From Symsagittifera roscoffensis (Eukaryota; Xenacoelomorpha; Acoela; Convolutidae): a stretch of 64,000 bases of DNA. The position numbers and the translations under genes were made by a program. Positions 32,362 through 43,420 of the stretch are shown piece after piece. The DNA is taken from contig NC_087069.1 in assembly GCF_963678635.1 (NCBI RefSeq), positions 51,470,938 through 51,534,937 of the forward strand, written 5' to 3'. The notes beneath the pieces are model-generated. The model ran no database searches and had not been told where the DNA came from. It was given only the letters and a program-made list of their open reading frames with translations. The first letter of the stretch is position 1; each line of letters opens with the position of its first letter.

Positions 32362-32723
32362 AAACATTAGTTTTTCTCCAACTCCTTTTTCTAGTAACCT
32401 CAAATCAAAACATCAACCCTTCTCCCCGCACAGGACCCCAAGATTTACTAGTAACACATTACGATTGTGAAGAAAACGAACAAAAAACACTACACAAGTA
32501 TGCAATAAATCAAGTATCACAATGTGAAACAGAACCACAAGCTATAGAAACTACAAATGTAATAGCAACACTCCATTCAAAAGCCCGAGCAACAACAGTT
32601 ACAGGTTATAAATTCACAGCAACATTTTCCGAAAAGAAAGTACATTGTTCACAAGTCTCGAACGAAAATAAAAGCCGACTTGACCATGAATCATTCTATC
32701 AGAGTAATATAGAACGACTTTAA
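32349..32723 (+). pseudogene. env: Env N-terminal part, signal peptide, frameshifted
   Basis: The ATG opens a clear signal peptide (MYILKTLVFLQLLFLVTS) followed by an ectodomain start with regularly spaced Cys (YDCEENEQ, QVSQCETE, KKVHCSQ). It runs 124 codons and stops at 32,721. The continuation is in another frame from 32,708. The Cys pattern and the leader position recall glycoproteins of chuvirus-like type carried by invertebrate retroelements; this is from memory and unverified. I treat it as the 5' part of one env gene broken by an indel near 32,708-32,720. Confidence 0.7.
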
Positions 32724-34741
32724 ATCTCAATCCCGACGATTGTAAAAATGAATTACTTAGACTAAACATCACACAAAATAAAAACTCCGAAAGAAAGTTA
32801 GTATACTTTCAAGTTTTTTCAGACTCTGTACATCAATCACAACTTGAAAGACACCAAGGACATATAAAACTAGATGACAAATACCCATATAATGGCGCAC
32901 ACGGACGATTAACCTATGACATACACGATAAACATTGGATACCACACATTGGTATAATTAACCCATCAAACTGCAAAGCAGACACAAAAAATAAAGGATA
33001 CCAAGAAATAATGTTTTTCGATTGGAAAATACAACTCGAAAAAATACAACTCACACGAGATTTATCAGATAACACAATGATCTATCAAGGAATCAGATTA
33101 CCTTGTAAAAATGATCAAGGTTATTGCGACCCTACAACAAGAACACAAGCAACAATTGTTTGGTTCCCTGAAGACACATGTACAACATTTCAAGTAGCAA
33201 GAATACACGCTCGTATGATCAAATTTCACGACAAATATTTCATACAATCAATACCATATGAACAAGTAAATCCATCACGAAAAATAAGTACTGATTTTCG
33301 AAACATTCACAAAATAGAAAATAAATTAACACGTTTTCAAATATATCAAGAAACAGAACTTGCATGTAAATATAGAAATCCACTTCATAAAACACAATAC
33401 TCTGAAATACTAGTTGAATACGAAAATGGATTTGACATGACCACTGGAAAGATAAAAATCGACCCATACGCCACAAGTAAACGCCTAAATGAAGGAACAT
33501 CATATATACCAGTTAAATTTCAAAAAAGCACAGGTCAACCTGGTGGACATCTAAAACCCCAAGACGCTCATAGCACACGTTTACAAGAATTATCACTAAT
33601 GAATACTACATATTTCGGTAATATCCACTATGATATTCACTTAGACATGAAACTAGATTATACGATTAGCCGCATTTTTCAAGAAATGTCACTCTCCGAA
33701 TTAGAAACACTACACCAACTATGCGAATTAGAACGAACACAAATATTACAATCACTTGCACTAGCAGTATTAAAAATACCCTACGCAGGATACTTATTAT
33801 CAGGAAATAGATCAAATTTTTTAGACTATGAAGGAAACATCTTATGGTTCTATACTTGCACTAAAAAAGTATCACCACTCTACGTTTTTATAGATAAACG
33901 ATGTTATAAAAGAATCCCTATCTTTTATAAGAATAAAGTACATTTCGTTGACACACTTTCACGAAGAACCTATTTCTGGGATACCGCAGTCCCATGTGGA
34001 TCAGAAAATAGCCACAATGTAGTACAACTAAACCCTGACGAAGATAAATATTACCTTCTCACTCCATATCCCACATTAATGCAATCACTCAAAAAATTTT
34101 CACCTGAAAGCATTCGCGCTATTGCTCGAAACCCAAATATAGACTTACAATCCATAGGAATATATTCAAAATCAGATATTCAACATCACATTAGAACACA
34201 ACAATTCCAAGAATTATTAACACAAATGGACACTATACAAAGACAATCAATTGACCAAAATTTACGCAAACTTGCAGAAACCGCAGGATTTGCCGATATC
34301 TACACGCAAGACTATAGCGGATATTTTAAAGATATTAAAGATTATATATATCTAAACGGTGAAAAATACCGTCCCCAAGATATATCACCAATCAACATTT
34401 TTAGCTTTGTTACACTCAAAAATGAAATTCTTGATTTTCTAGGATGGCCCTACTACATCTTAGAAAAATTGACTATTTTATACGCAATGTTTAACTTTAT
34501 TGGATTTCTTTTCTCACTTTTAAAAGGAATTTACAACACATGTGCTATACACACACAAGTAAATAGACAAGCAAGCGTAGCACGCATACTCTTTGCAGGA
34601 TTTTTTGGAATCTTTTCTACATCTATAAACAAAATTCTTTTAGACGCACAAATAAAAGAATACAACACAAAAATAGCAACACGACAGAACACATACGACG
34701 AAGAACATAACAATGTAGACACAACGCCAACGGCACCATAA
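32708..34741 (+). pseudogene. env: Env main part with C-terminal membrane anchor
   Basis: The frame is open from 32,708 and has its first ATG at 33,011. The ectodomain holds paired Cys (LPCKNDQGYCDP, FPEDTCTTF) and several N-x-S/T sites. Near the end come hydrophobic segments (MFNFIGFLFSLLKGIYNTC and ILFAGFFGIFSTS), then a 35-residue polar tail. This is the layout of a type I viral membrane glycoprotein. No furin-type site is obvious. It is one product with the 32,349 leader part in the ancestral element and is disrupted here. Confidence 0.72.
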
Positions 34742-34861
34742 TTACCACCCCTACCACATAACCATCCACTATCCCTAGTCCCACGAAATTTTTGAAATTT
34801 AGCAATCACACATAATCCAAATTTTCGACCAACCACATCACAAAGTCCCATCCAACATATA

Positions 34862-34966
34862 ATGACACACCAGTCACAGGATGATAATACTTATGAACAA
34901 ATTATTGAACAACCCCATACCACCGCTTTTCAGTCTCAAAATAATCATTTTTTTAGCCCACGATGA
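34862..34966 (+). CDS. 34-codon ORF overlapping the next by ATGA
   Basis: MTHQSQDDNTYEQIIEQPHT and onward stops at a TGA that overlaps the ATG at 34,963. It has the Gln/His/Ser flavour of the downstream ORF, so it is probably the true N-terminus of that gene, cut off by an indel near 34,965. A coupled small ORF is the alternative. Confidence 0.4.
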   Translation: MTHQSQDDNTYEQIIEQPHTTAFQSQNNHFFSPR

Positions 34967-35511
34967 GCCGACAACTTGGATCCCTACACCGATCAAATTC
35001 CCACCCAACCAACCTCACCTCTCCAATCCCAATAATACCACTTTTTGCTTTTCCGCCACCCGATTTCCCACCTAGTAATGTAACATCAGGCATGAATTCC
35101 GACACTAATTCACACATCTCAGTTTTATACTCCACCTCACAACTCAATAACCCGAATATTGAAACCCCCGATGAATTCGCCGATTCAGAACCATCCCCAT
35201 CCAATAATTTTCATAACTCTTCAAATTTTTCTCAACCCCCTTTTCAACCTATATTATCAAATAACCCTGACCCAATCAATTCTACACCCTCTTATGCTTC
35301 CCAAGTTACCCCAACCTACTCCTCATTTCATTCTGACCAATCATCTCATTCTCCAGACACCCCCCGAATCTCCCCAGAGCTAGATAATTTTATTACCCTC
35401 CAACAACAACCCTACCACCTTCACACCCCAACCATAAACCAAATCTCTTCCACAATAGATTCATCCAACCCCCTACCCCTACACCCTCTTCAAATTATAC
35501 TGAATCATTAG
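34963..35511 (+). pseudogene. 3' accessory gene, Pro/Ser-rich N-terminal part
   Basis: 182 codons from MSRQLGSLHRSNSHPTNLTS, dominated by Pro, Ser, Asn and Thr, with no recognised domain and probably disordered. C is far more frequent here than in gag or pol. The frame ends at 35,509. The same sort of composition (TPTPSSNYTESLAPSS) continues in the neighbouring frame from 35,460 on, which points to an indel near the C-runs at 35,468-35,478. Confidence 0.55.
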
Positions 35512-36767
35512 CACCATCATCCACATCTACTGAATCTTCACTCAACACTAATAGAGCTTACCGCACTTTTAAAAGAAAGTTCCCCAACCATCCTTTCCCA
35601 GCAAAACCAGGAACAGCCCGTGAATACATCAACCATCCCAAGCATACTAACACGAAAGAATTTTTAGCTATCACCTTACCCTCATTCCCACAATACACCT
35701 TAAACACCCCTCACGACACTAACGAAACACGCAGCTTTGTAGACGAATACGTTTTAATGCCCACTCTCTCTTGGACCTCATATTATTATTTTACTAATCC
35801 CCTTTGCTTACCTTTATCTAGCACTCACATCGATATAGAGCGAAATAAGGACATGCTATATCGACTCACTACACCACTAACCACTAGACAATTTACTTAC
35901 GTTGGATATAAAAAATCACTAAAAACACACACTGCACCTAGAGCTAATGAATATACACTAGAATACTATGATCACAACATCATCAGAGCTAACCAAGATC
36001 AATTCTTAGACGACGATCGCTTCGCTAATCCACAAATCACCGAGAAATTTTTCATCAAGACACCATATGTATTTACACTAAACATCTTCGATCGTAAGTT
36101 TGACCACATTATTTCAGAAGCACTAACAGACACACAAGCATACGAAAGTTTTAAAGAACGCTTCCAAATATTTTCACTAACCTTTCATTTCCTTGCACCA
36201 CACGAAAGAGATTTACACTGCTCACACGATATTATGTTGCGCACTAAACAAACCCACACATATAGTTATTATCGTTTCATCCAAAATCACTTTGACCTAC
36301 ACACACCCTCTAGACAACCACACCATCGTTTTCAATTCATTAATTCCAAATACACGTCACCATTTTTTCTAAATTTCACATATTGCATTAAAGATACTAA
36401 CCTTCATGGTATTCTTCGCAATTATGATCCCATAACCCAAATGTATATCTTCTGTCCCATCACCAAGACCTTCAACGCCGAAGAATCCCGACCCTTCCTT
36501 ATCCCGCACGAGTTTGTACAACCTATAGAAATCCCAATTTTAGAATTCATCCACAACACTAAATTCAATCACAAATTATATAATCTAATCCAAAACACAC
36601 CTTATGAGTTTGCAGTTGGCAATGAAGAACTAACCACCATTAAGGCACTTCATTTGCTTTGGCCACTGCTTCAGACTAAAAATATCATCCGCATCTTAGC
36701 TAAACTACTAACAACTTCCGATCTCATCCACGACATCTTCCCCCACGGTTTTTTCCCCGACGACTAA
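35388..36767 (+). CDS. 3' accessory gene, folded C-terminal part
   Basis: The frame is open from 35,388; the first ATG is at 35,757, and the N-terminal part is probably supplied by the 34,963 frame. From about 35,550 the product is a conventional globular-looking protein, rich in Phe, Tyr, His and Leu: EYINHPKHTNTKEFLAITLP, SYYYFTNPLCLPL, then ending LLTTSDLIHDIFPHGFFPDD. There is no signal peptide and no membrane segment. I recognise no family; it is not dUTPase, protease or a known nuclear retroviral accessory protein by eye. It is followed three bases later by a perfect splice-donor consensus. Confidence 0.7.
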   Translation, partial: FYYPPTTTLPPSHPNHKPNLFHNRFIQPPTPTPSSNYTESLAPSSTSTESSLNTNRAYRTFKRKFPNHPFPAKPGTAREYINHPKHTNTKEFLAITLPSFPQYTLNTPHDTNETRSFVDEYVLMPTLSWTSYYYFTNPLCLPLSSTHIDIERNKDMLYRLTTPLTTRQFTYVGYKKSLKTHTAPRANEYTLEYYDHNIIRANQDQFLDDDRFANPQITEKFFIKTPYVFTLNIFDRKFDHIISEALTDTQAYESFKERFQIFSLTFHFLAPHERDLHCSHDIMLRTKQTHTYSYYRFIQNHFDLHTPSRQPHHRFQFINSKYTSPFFLNFTYCIKDTNLHGILRNYDPITQMYIFCPITKTFNAEESRPFLIPHEFVQPIEIPILEFIHNTKFNHKLYNLIQNTPYEFAVGNEELTTIKALHLLWPLLQTKNIIRILAKLLTTSDLIHDIFPHGFFPDD

Positions 36768-36776
36768 CAGGTAAGT
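36768..36776 (+). promoter_or_regulatory. Splice-donor consensus CAG|GTAAGT just after the accessory stop
   Basis: CAGGTAAGT begins directly after the TAA (36,765-36,767). This is the strongest donor consensus I noted inside the element. A donor here could remove the 3' noncoding region or join the accessory gene to a downstream exon. Confidence 0.5.
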
Positions 36777-38380
36777 ATGAATTAAATGTACATTACTAAC
36801 TAATTACAATATTAGAAACTCACCCTTCTTTATCCATGTTTTCTTTAGATTTTTAGCCTTCATCCGACAATCATCTAAAAAATTCACAAAAGACAAATAA
36901 AAAATCGAAAACTTCTTCAAACAATTTCAAAATTCTATTAATCTTTTACACTCATAAATTTAATAAATTTAATACCAATGCAGTAAATTCATTTATAAAT
37001 TTTTCCCCCAAGCAGTAAATCTAATAATGATGAAAATTTGTAACTTAATTTTTTCCAATAAAAAGCAGTAAAATTCAAAATTCTATGTAGTAAATTGATA
37101 AAACGCAAATGCAGAACTAACCTTTTGATATTTTCATTCATTCGCACAGAAATTCTATCCACACTCGCACAGCTCGCCCACGAAGAATTGTTTAAAATAA
37201 TGAATTTCAGTTTCAAGTTTTCACACTCAACAACTCTAACACAAGATAACACGTTTCAAACTTTCCTTTAACCCGGTTGGAAAGGAATCATATACTAAAC
37301 TAAACTAACCAACGCAGCTTACTAAATACCACAAATCATAGAATAACAGCATGACTAAGGAAAGGAAACCAACGGTACCCAAACCGGATTAACCCAGTTT
37401 AAAACTGGATAATTTATTCTTTTGAAGACTATTATAAAGTCTCAGAAAGAAATAATAAAACACAAAAAAGTCGAAAGACAAACCCATACCACAAACAATT
37501 TGATTTTTGAAAAAAGGACACAACCAACAAGACATAAGAAAAAACCACAACAAACCCAACATAAAACGTTGTCACATAACAGGACCCCTCACAAAAACCG
37601 CATGAAATCATACTCCCACTCCTGGCCTAACCCACCAGGAAGGACGTCCTGATCATGCTCTATAGCCGTTCTAACCCACCGCGCTACATCCACGCTTTGT
37701 GACCACACTCCTATTTTTAATAAGAGCTACTCAAGGGTGAGTAACTCTTCAAAATAACCGAACTAAAACAAAAAGCTTTTGTGAAAACAACTAACTAAAA
37801 TCATAATTAAAAAATATTAAACTAATAAAAGTTTTATAAAATGTAAATTACATTATGCAATACATAGATCAGAATACAACACCAAGGACGAACATCTAAA
37901 GACAAAACGACCCCACTACACTCGAGAGAGAATGGCCAACTACAATCGATATGCCTCTCACAATCACAACTCAAAGGATTTAGAGTACGACTTGACTTCG
38001 CAGAAAAGGACTTCATTGAACTAGACCAATGACCACCTCGATGTTCAAGTATACGTACAGATCCGAGTAACCAGGCATCCCCTCCACGCACAATCTCCAC
38101 GCCATTCCCAAACTAGATCAGACACAAAAGAAGTTCTCCACGAAGAACAGAAAAACCTGACATAGCCAACCATTCTGAAATCAGATTTGAGTTTGTTGCG
38201 GAGACTTAGTCGTTGTCACTAGAAGACACAACGTCTTATGTCCCTAACTCCAGCTTCCTGGAACTTCTCTAACAAAGAGGAAACGGAAGAAAATTATGAT
38301 GTTCGCCAAATACCAACGTCCATCATCCATCCTTCGAATTGCAGAAGAACTATTCTAAAAAACTCTGTAAAACCCGGATG
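36777..38380 (+). other. 1.6-kb 3' noncoding region
   Basis: No supported gene. It holds four related gYagtaaat motifs (36,980-37,100), two gtgggttag-like stretches on the minus strand near 37,640-37,680, and a purine-rich stretch, aagaggaaacggaagaaaa, at about 38,273. That stretch is some 90 bp away from the LTR; no polypurine tract directly abuts the LTR at 38,381. Confidence 0.6.
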
Positions 38381-38783
38381 GTGGAACCTGATCTAAACTA
38401 CATTTTATGATTGGATAAATTAGATATTTTACCAATGTAAAGTATTTAATATTAACCAATCATGATCCTTCTAACTAACAACCCACTTATTTGTAAGTGC
38501 TGAAATTACTTGTAATTTCAGCACCAGAGAGATTTGAATTTAACTTAGAAATTAGTTGAACTCTCCCGAGTACTTCAGCAGCCGCAATAAACCAGTATAC
38601 CCTAGATCTATTGAGCCTAGCAGAGACTAGTTAAACAACCTGAGACTAGATAGTATAAGAGTAAGATTAGGATCGGTATTAGACTGAGAAGTTGCACGAA
38701 TCTATCCGGCCGAAAATAAGATAGCGTGACGAGCAGACGGTGTACCCTATCCGAAATTACTCTATGAGTTATACCCATCGGTC
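38381..38783 (+). repeat. 3' LTR, last 8 bases lost in the gap
   Basis: It aligns with 19,885-20,287 without indels and with five substitutions (four transitions). The stem-loop is at 38,497-38,524. The sequence stops at ...cggtc where the N run starts, 8 nt before the inferred CA end. Confidence 0.93.
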
Positions 38784-38983
38784 NNNNNNNNNNNNNNNNN
38801 NNNNNNNNNNNNNNNNNNNNNNNNNNNNNNNNNNNNNNNNNNNNNNNNNNNNNNNNNNNNNNNNNNNNNNNNNNNNNNNNNNNNNNNNNNNNNNNNNNNN
38901 NNNNNNNNNNNNNNNNNNNNNNNNNNNNNNNNNNNNNNNNNNNNNNNNNNNNNNNNNNNNNNNNNNNNNNNNNNNNNNNNNNN
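38784..38983. other. Assembly gap, exactly 200 N
   Basis: A round-number N run at the edge of a repeat. It hides the right end of the element and the target-site duplication, and the sequence to its right (family C) may not be truly adjacent. Confidence 0.98.
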
Positions 38984-39938
38984 GAATTTAAACTAAGATA
39001 GGGGGGGCTGGCTAAACTGACGGGGTGTAAACAGGGAGAAAAACGCGTGGGGGGGAGGGTAAACAGGGAAGAAAACGGGTAACAAAGACAAAAAAAAATT
39101 AAAAACTGAAACATGAAATGTAACATTTTATGAAACCTAATGCGTAACAACTGAACTAAACAGGAATTGCAAGAAAAACAAACTTGTAAATTCCATGACT
39201 AATCTCTTTAACAAATCATTATAATTGATTATAACCTATCATATGGGACTATATTGGCATTAAAAAAAAATTATTATCTATTTCTAATGGATTCGAGTCA
39301 ATTGTAATTGATTATAATGGATTACTTTGATATGGAAAATACTAGGATAAAAATCCATTTTGATAGATAACAATCGATTAATTTTTAATTTTTGTAAGTA
39401 CTGACAATAAAGTGACAATAGAATCGATTAAAAAGTATAGAATTCCATAGCGCTTTGGTCTTTTTATTTGAAACCATGCATTGCCCAACGCATGAGAAAA
39501 CCCTGTTTAGACTACAACCTTTAGGTCGATGAGTTTTGGCACATTGCTTCACATTTAATATATTGAAGCTGGAACTTTTGTATGGTAATTTTTTTTTCTT
39601 CTATGCGCAATGTTGTTATTTGAGAAGACGCGATGTTGAAATGAGATTTTTCAGCTTGTCTTTTTTGCATCTTGTAAATTACTTCTTGTTCGAAGCCCTT
39701 CATTATAACCCTCAACCCTAAATGCCCTTTTTAAAAGTTCAGAAAACTAGAACAAATTTTAAATTTTAAATTCAATCAGCAGATTCAAAGATTCCAATGT
39801 CTTTCATTTTTCTTGCTATAGAAATAAAGAGAATCAGAATATGAAACCGAGAATCTATTTTCGTCAATCGGAGTTCCTATGAAACCCACGGCACGACGAT
39901 GACCAAGAAATCCACAACGACGACCAATCGATGACGAC

Positions 39939-40184
39939 TCAGAGTTTCAAACTGCTCGACGTGAAAAAAATTTTATACAGAACTCCATCTGTTCGACGTG
40001 ACAAGTGACAATCCAAACTTGCATCCGTTCGACGGGACGCAATGATTTTTATCGCTGGGTCGACAGCAAACGTCCCCGCTTTCACCAGCCCAGAAGTCCC
40101 CGTTTCCGATGGTTTCGGCGTGTCAGCCGCGCATGAAAGTACCGATAGCGCCATGTTTTTCAAAATTACAAGAAAAAAAAACAA
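39939..40184 (-). pseudogene. C1 peptide-precursor copy, decayed
   Basis: The minus-strand frame parallels the 59,441 ORF. It has a hydrophobic lead without ATG at the expected place (first ATG gives MALSVLS), then a one-base deletion against the other copies at the SEKR site (ccgtttccgat instead of cgcttttccgat), then the RTD unit (SRRTDASLDCHLSRRTDG). It is probably not functional. Confidence 0.5.
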
Positions 40185-40282
40185 ATTTCGTTCTTTTAGT
40201 TTGCTTTTTTTTCTTTACGGAAAATCAAATTTTAAGTTTGATACGATTGTATGTTTTAGCAGATGAAAGTTGGGTGAATATT

Positions 40283-40325
40283 TGCTATTATTTGTACGGT
40301 TGTTTTCAAACGATCTAAAGTCAAC
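40283..40325 (-). promoter_or_regulatory. C1 promoter block, TATA element altered
   Basis: On the minus strand the block gactttagatcgtttgaaaaca is followed by ccgTACAAATAAT, where other copies have TATAAATA. It is in the same place relative to the peptide ORF as in C2-C4. Confidence 0.55.
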
Positions 40326-41371
40326 ACAAAAAAATACTAAATTCGTAACGATAAATGTAAATCTCGTATAGAAAAAAGTCTAGACTTTATAGTGATCTAC
40401 ATTTGGCTTCTCAAGAAAATGGTTTGCGGATTTTATACAACTCGCGCAACAAAAACTAATTTTAACGGATTTTTTCTTCTAAAACATCTAATCAAAGAAA
40501 TTGTGCTACGCTTGAAAAAAATAGTTTGGTTATATGCATCAGTCGACGAAAGATAATTGGTTTGATGCTCGGCCTGAAAAACATTTTATAATTTTGATCG
40601 ACATATGCAAAAGCTTACACAGTTGCTAAAAATGCATTACAATGTCTTTAGGTTCAAGCTGAAGCATTCTAGCATCTTTTCGATGACTAAAATCAAGTAT
40701 ACGATGTTTGTTGTGTTTTGGGTATTTCATTCGAATTATTTTTTTACACAATTCAGCAGAGCATTTTTATGAGTTTCATAATATCTTCCAACACTTTTCA
40801 AGAAGTGAGAGTTTAGATTGCAAAAATGTCTGGTTACAGAAAGGTCTCATATTAGAAAAAATCGATCAGCGAGACGTAGAAGAATCCAACGAAAATAGAC
40901 ACAAATTTAACAGTTGATTTTTCAGGTATTTTATCAACAAACTACCTCAAAAGTTAACCCTGACATTTGTAATTATTGATCCCCTTCTTTGTCTCTTTGA
41001 AAGAAATTTATTGCTTGCTTTTTTCGTAACTAGAGATGTTTTCTATTTAATTTCGCATTTCTCAAAAAGTTTTGGAATTAGGAAAGTTGAAAAAAAAATT
41101 TCTTGTGAAACAAAGCAAAATAAATTTGAATTTTTGGTCTAGTTAAATTGCTGAAAAGCGATTATTTTCTGATAGCCTGATTTATATGTGCATGTTAAAA
41201 TGCACTATCAAACAAGAGAACTATCTGAGCAAATAACATTAGAATTGAATTTTGAAGGTAGTTAAAAACGAAAATGACCTAACTTACATCACCTAACCAA
41301 ACAAATTTCCCAGCCCACAAGAGCATTTCTGAAGAAAATCAAATAAACATGTTTGAAGCGCAATGATGGTG

Positions 41372-42616
41372 TAAAATTTATTTTGTTTGTGTCTGAAACA
41401 AATAAGAGCTCAGCTAGCTATTTTTTTGTTTTCATAAAAATAAGTGGTAATATTTAAGTAGGAAAATGTAAGACGCATGTGTAAAAGTGATAAATCTCTG
41501 CTTTTTAGCAATATTTTTTAACAAAAGATCGGGTTCCAAAAAAACTAAATTAGTCTTGTTTGTGTCTGAAACAAACAAGAGCTCAGCTAGCATTCGCCTT
41601 CTATTTTTAGTGCGTTGAAACGGGCGGCTGATATTTATTGTTCAAGCGCGCGGATGATATTTTTATAATTTGGTGACTGTTGAATTTTCATGTTTAGGGT
41701 TTTGGATAAGGTTACATAACTTGTGATTAAATTTAAAATTATGAATACTTTCTATTAAACTAATTTCAACGGATTGAATATTTTCATGCGGTAAAATAAT
41801 GGGGCGGGAGTCGTCAAGTGGGAAGTTGTTGGTGAGTGGGCAAAAATTTTACATTGTCGTACGTGATCATAAATAAAAAGGTTATCGTGAAGGTTAAATT
41901 GCTTTATATTTTTTGAGTTAAGAAAATAATGTGATAGTTTTTTTGATTTATTAAGCGGTGATGAGGATTAAGGAATGGAGAACTCTGAAGAAAATGTAAA
42001 AACTTATAGTAGGTATAATTGTGTTAGTTCTGTTTTTAATATAACTTCATGAAAACAGTAAAAATCTCACTCTTTTGGTATTAGAAAACTGAACGTTAGT
42101 GCAAAGTAATTAATTTTACTAAAAAAAGCTTTTGTGTTTATGTGTGCATGGGCAAATATCTGATCGAAAGTTTTTTCAAATGCTATCGAGGTGGAAGATT
42201 TTTTCTAATTGAATGAAAATTTTTTGGTGATTTGTGCATTTAAGTTTTGGTGACTTGTGCACGTTGAATGTCATAGGGTGAAACTCGGACGTTTGTGTGC
42301 TCATAGTGATTAAAAGAATTCCGGTTAGCTTGGGTTGCAATGAATATTTTAATTGGTTGGTTTAAAATAATGGCTTAAAATCCATTTAAAAGCCATTAAA
42401 ATTGATGATAACGGATTATAATTTATACATTTTTTGCAAAATCAATCCTGCGTTACTCGCAACAATCTTGCAACAATCCTGCGTTACTCACGGCCTACTC
42501 GCAATCTGAACCTGCTGGAATATTAGAATATCTTAAACGGGGACGGGGGAGGGAGGTTACTCTGTTGTTCCAACCCCCCCCCCCCGCATTTTTTACCCCG
42601 CCCACTTTTAGTAAAC
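41372..42616. other. 1.2-kb spacer between C1 and C2
   Basis: No gene seen. A 33-bp sequence, tttgtgtctgaaacaaa plus aagagctcagctagc, occurs twice in direct orientation (41,387 and 41,560), about 173 bp apart, as might bound a small insertion. C-rich tract at 42,576-42,590. Confidence 0.6.
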
Positions 42617-43420
42617 GGGCTGAATTTAAACTAAGATAGAGGGACTAAACTGAGGGGGTGTAAACAGGGAGAAAAATGCGGTGGGGCGGGGGGTTGGTAA
42701 ACAGGGAAGAAAACGGGTAAAAAAGACAAAAAAAATCGAAACATGAAACGTAACAATTTATGAAACCTAATACGTAACAACTGAACTAAACAGGAATTGC
42801 GATATCTTTGAAAAACGAACTTGGAAATTCCATGACTAATCTCTTAAACAAATCATTATAATTGATTAAAACCTATCATATGGGACTATATTGGCATTAT
42901 AAAAAATTATTATCTATTTCTAATGGATTCGAGTCAATTGTAATTGATTATAATGGATTACTTTGATATGGAAAATACTAGGATAAAAATCCATTTTTGA
43001 TAGATAACAATCGATTAATTTTTAATTTTTGTAAGTACTGACAATAAAGTGACAATAGAATCGATTAAAAAGTATAGAATTTCATAGCGCTTTGGTCTTT
43101 TTTTTGAAACCATGCATTGCCCAACGCATGAGAAAACCCTGTTTAGACTACAACCTTTAGGTCGATGAGTTTTGGCACATTACTTCGCATTTAATATATT
43201 GAAGCTGGAACTTTTGTATGGTAATTTTTTTTTCTTCTATGCGCAATTTTGTTATTTGAGAAGATGGGATGTTGAAATGAGATTTTTCAGCTTGTCTTTT
43301 TTGCATCTTGTAAAGTACTTCTTGTTCAAAACCCTTCATTATAACCCTCCACCTAAATGCCTTTTTTTAAAAATTCAAAAAACTAGAACAAATTTTAAAT
43401 TTTAATTTCAATCAGCAGAT

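Larger units (their letters stand above)
19885..38783 (+). mobile_element. 18.9-kb env-bearing Ty3/gypsy-type LTR retroelement
   Basis: Two direct LTRs (19,885 and 38,381; 5 differences in 403 aligned bases) bound a gag-protease-RT-RNase H-integrase order, which places it in the Ty3/gypsy (Metaviridae) group. An env follows, so it is retrovirus-like. Extra ORFs lie before gag, before env and after env, making it about twice the usual length. The coding strand is strongly A-rich and G-poor. Stops or frameshifts lie at 27,068, about 28,282, about 32,715, about 34,965 and about 35,475, so this copy should not make complete products. It lies in the sense direction in a P4HA intron. Target-site duplications cannot be checked because the right end is in a gap. 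Confidence 0.93.
38984..41371. repeat. Family C unit, copy C1
   Basis: Direct copy of 42,617-44,990 at an offset of about 3,636 bp with high identity. The alignment ends abruptly after gatggtgtaaaa; C2 continues there with ggacgag. The left end is in the gap. It carries a G-rich start (tgtaaacagggagaaaaa), a broken peptide ORF on the minus strand and a promoter block with a changed TATA element. Confidence 0.92.

Noticed and set aside
37630-37700. tRNA-like stretch on the minus strand (gtgggttagaacggctatagagc)
   Set aside because: Some resemblance to a D-arm region, but I could not draw a cloverleaf or a proper B box, and a similar gtgggttag lies close by as part of a repeat.
38273-38295. 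Purine-rich stretch as polypurine tract of the retroelement
   Set aside because: It lies about 90 bp before the LTR, whereas a functional tract should abut it. Left as an unresolved point.
39521-39715. Minus-strand 64-codon ORF (and its twin at 43,157) as a second exon of the peptide gene
   Set aside because: The two agree because C1 and C2 are nearly identical; in C4 only a short piece (KSHFNIA) is shared and C3 has stops, so coding is not supported.
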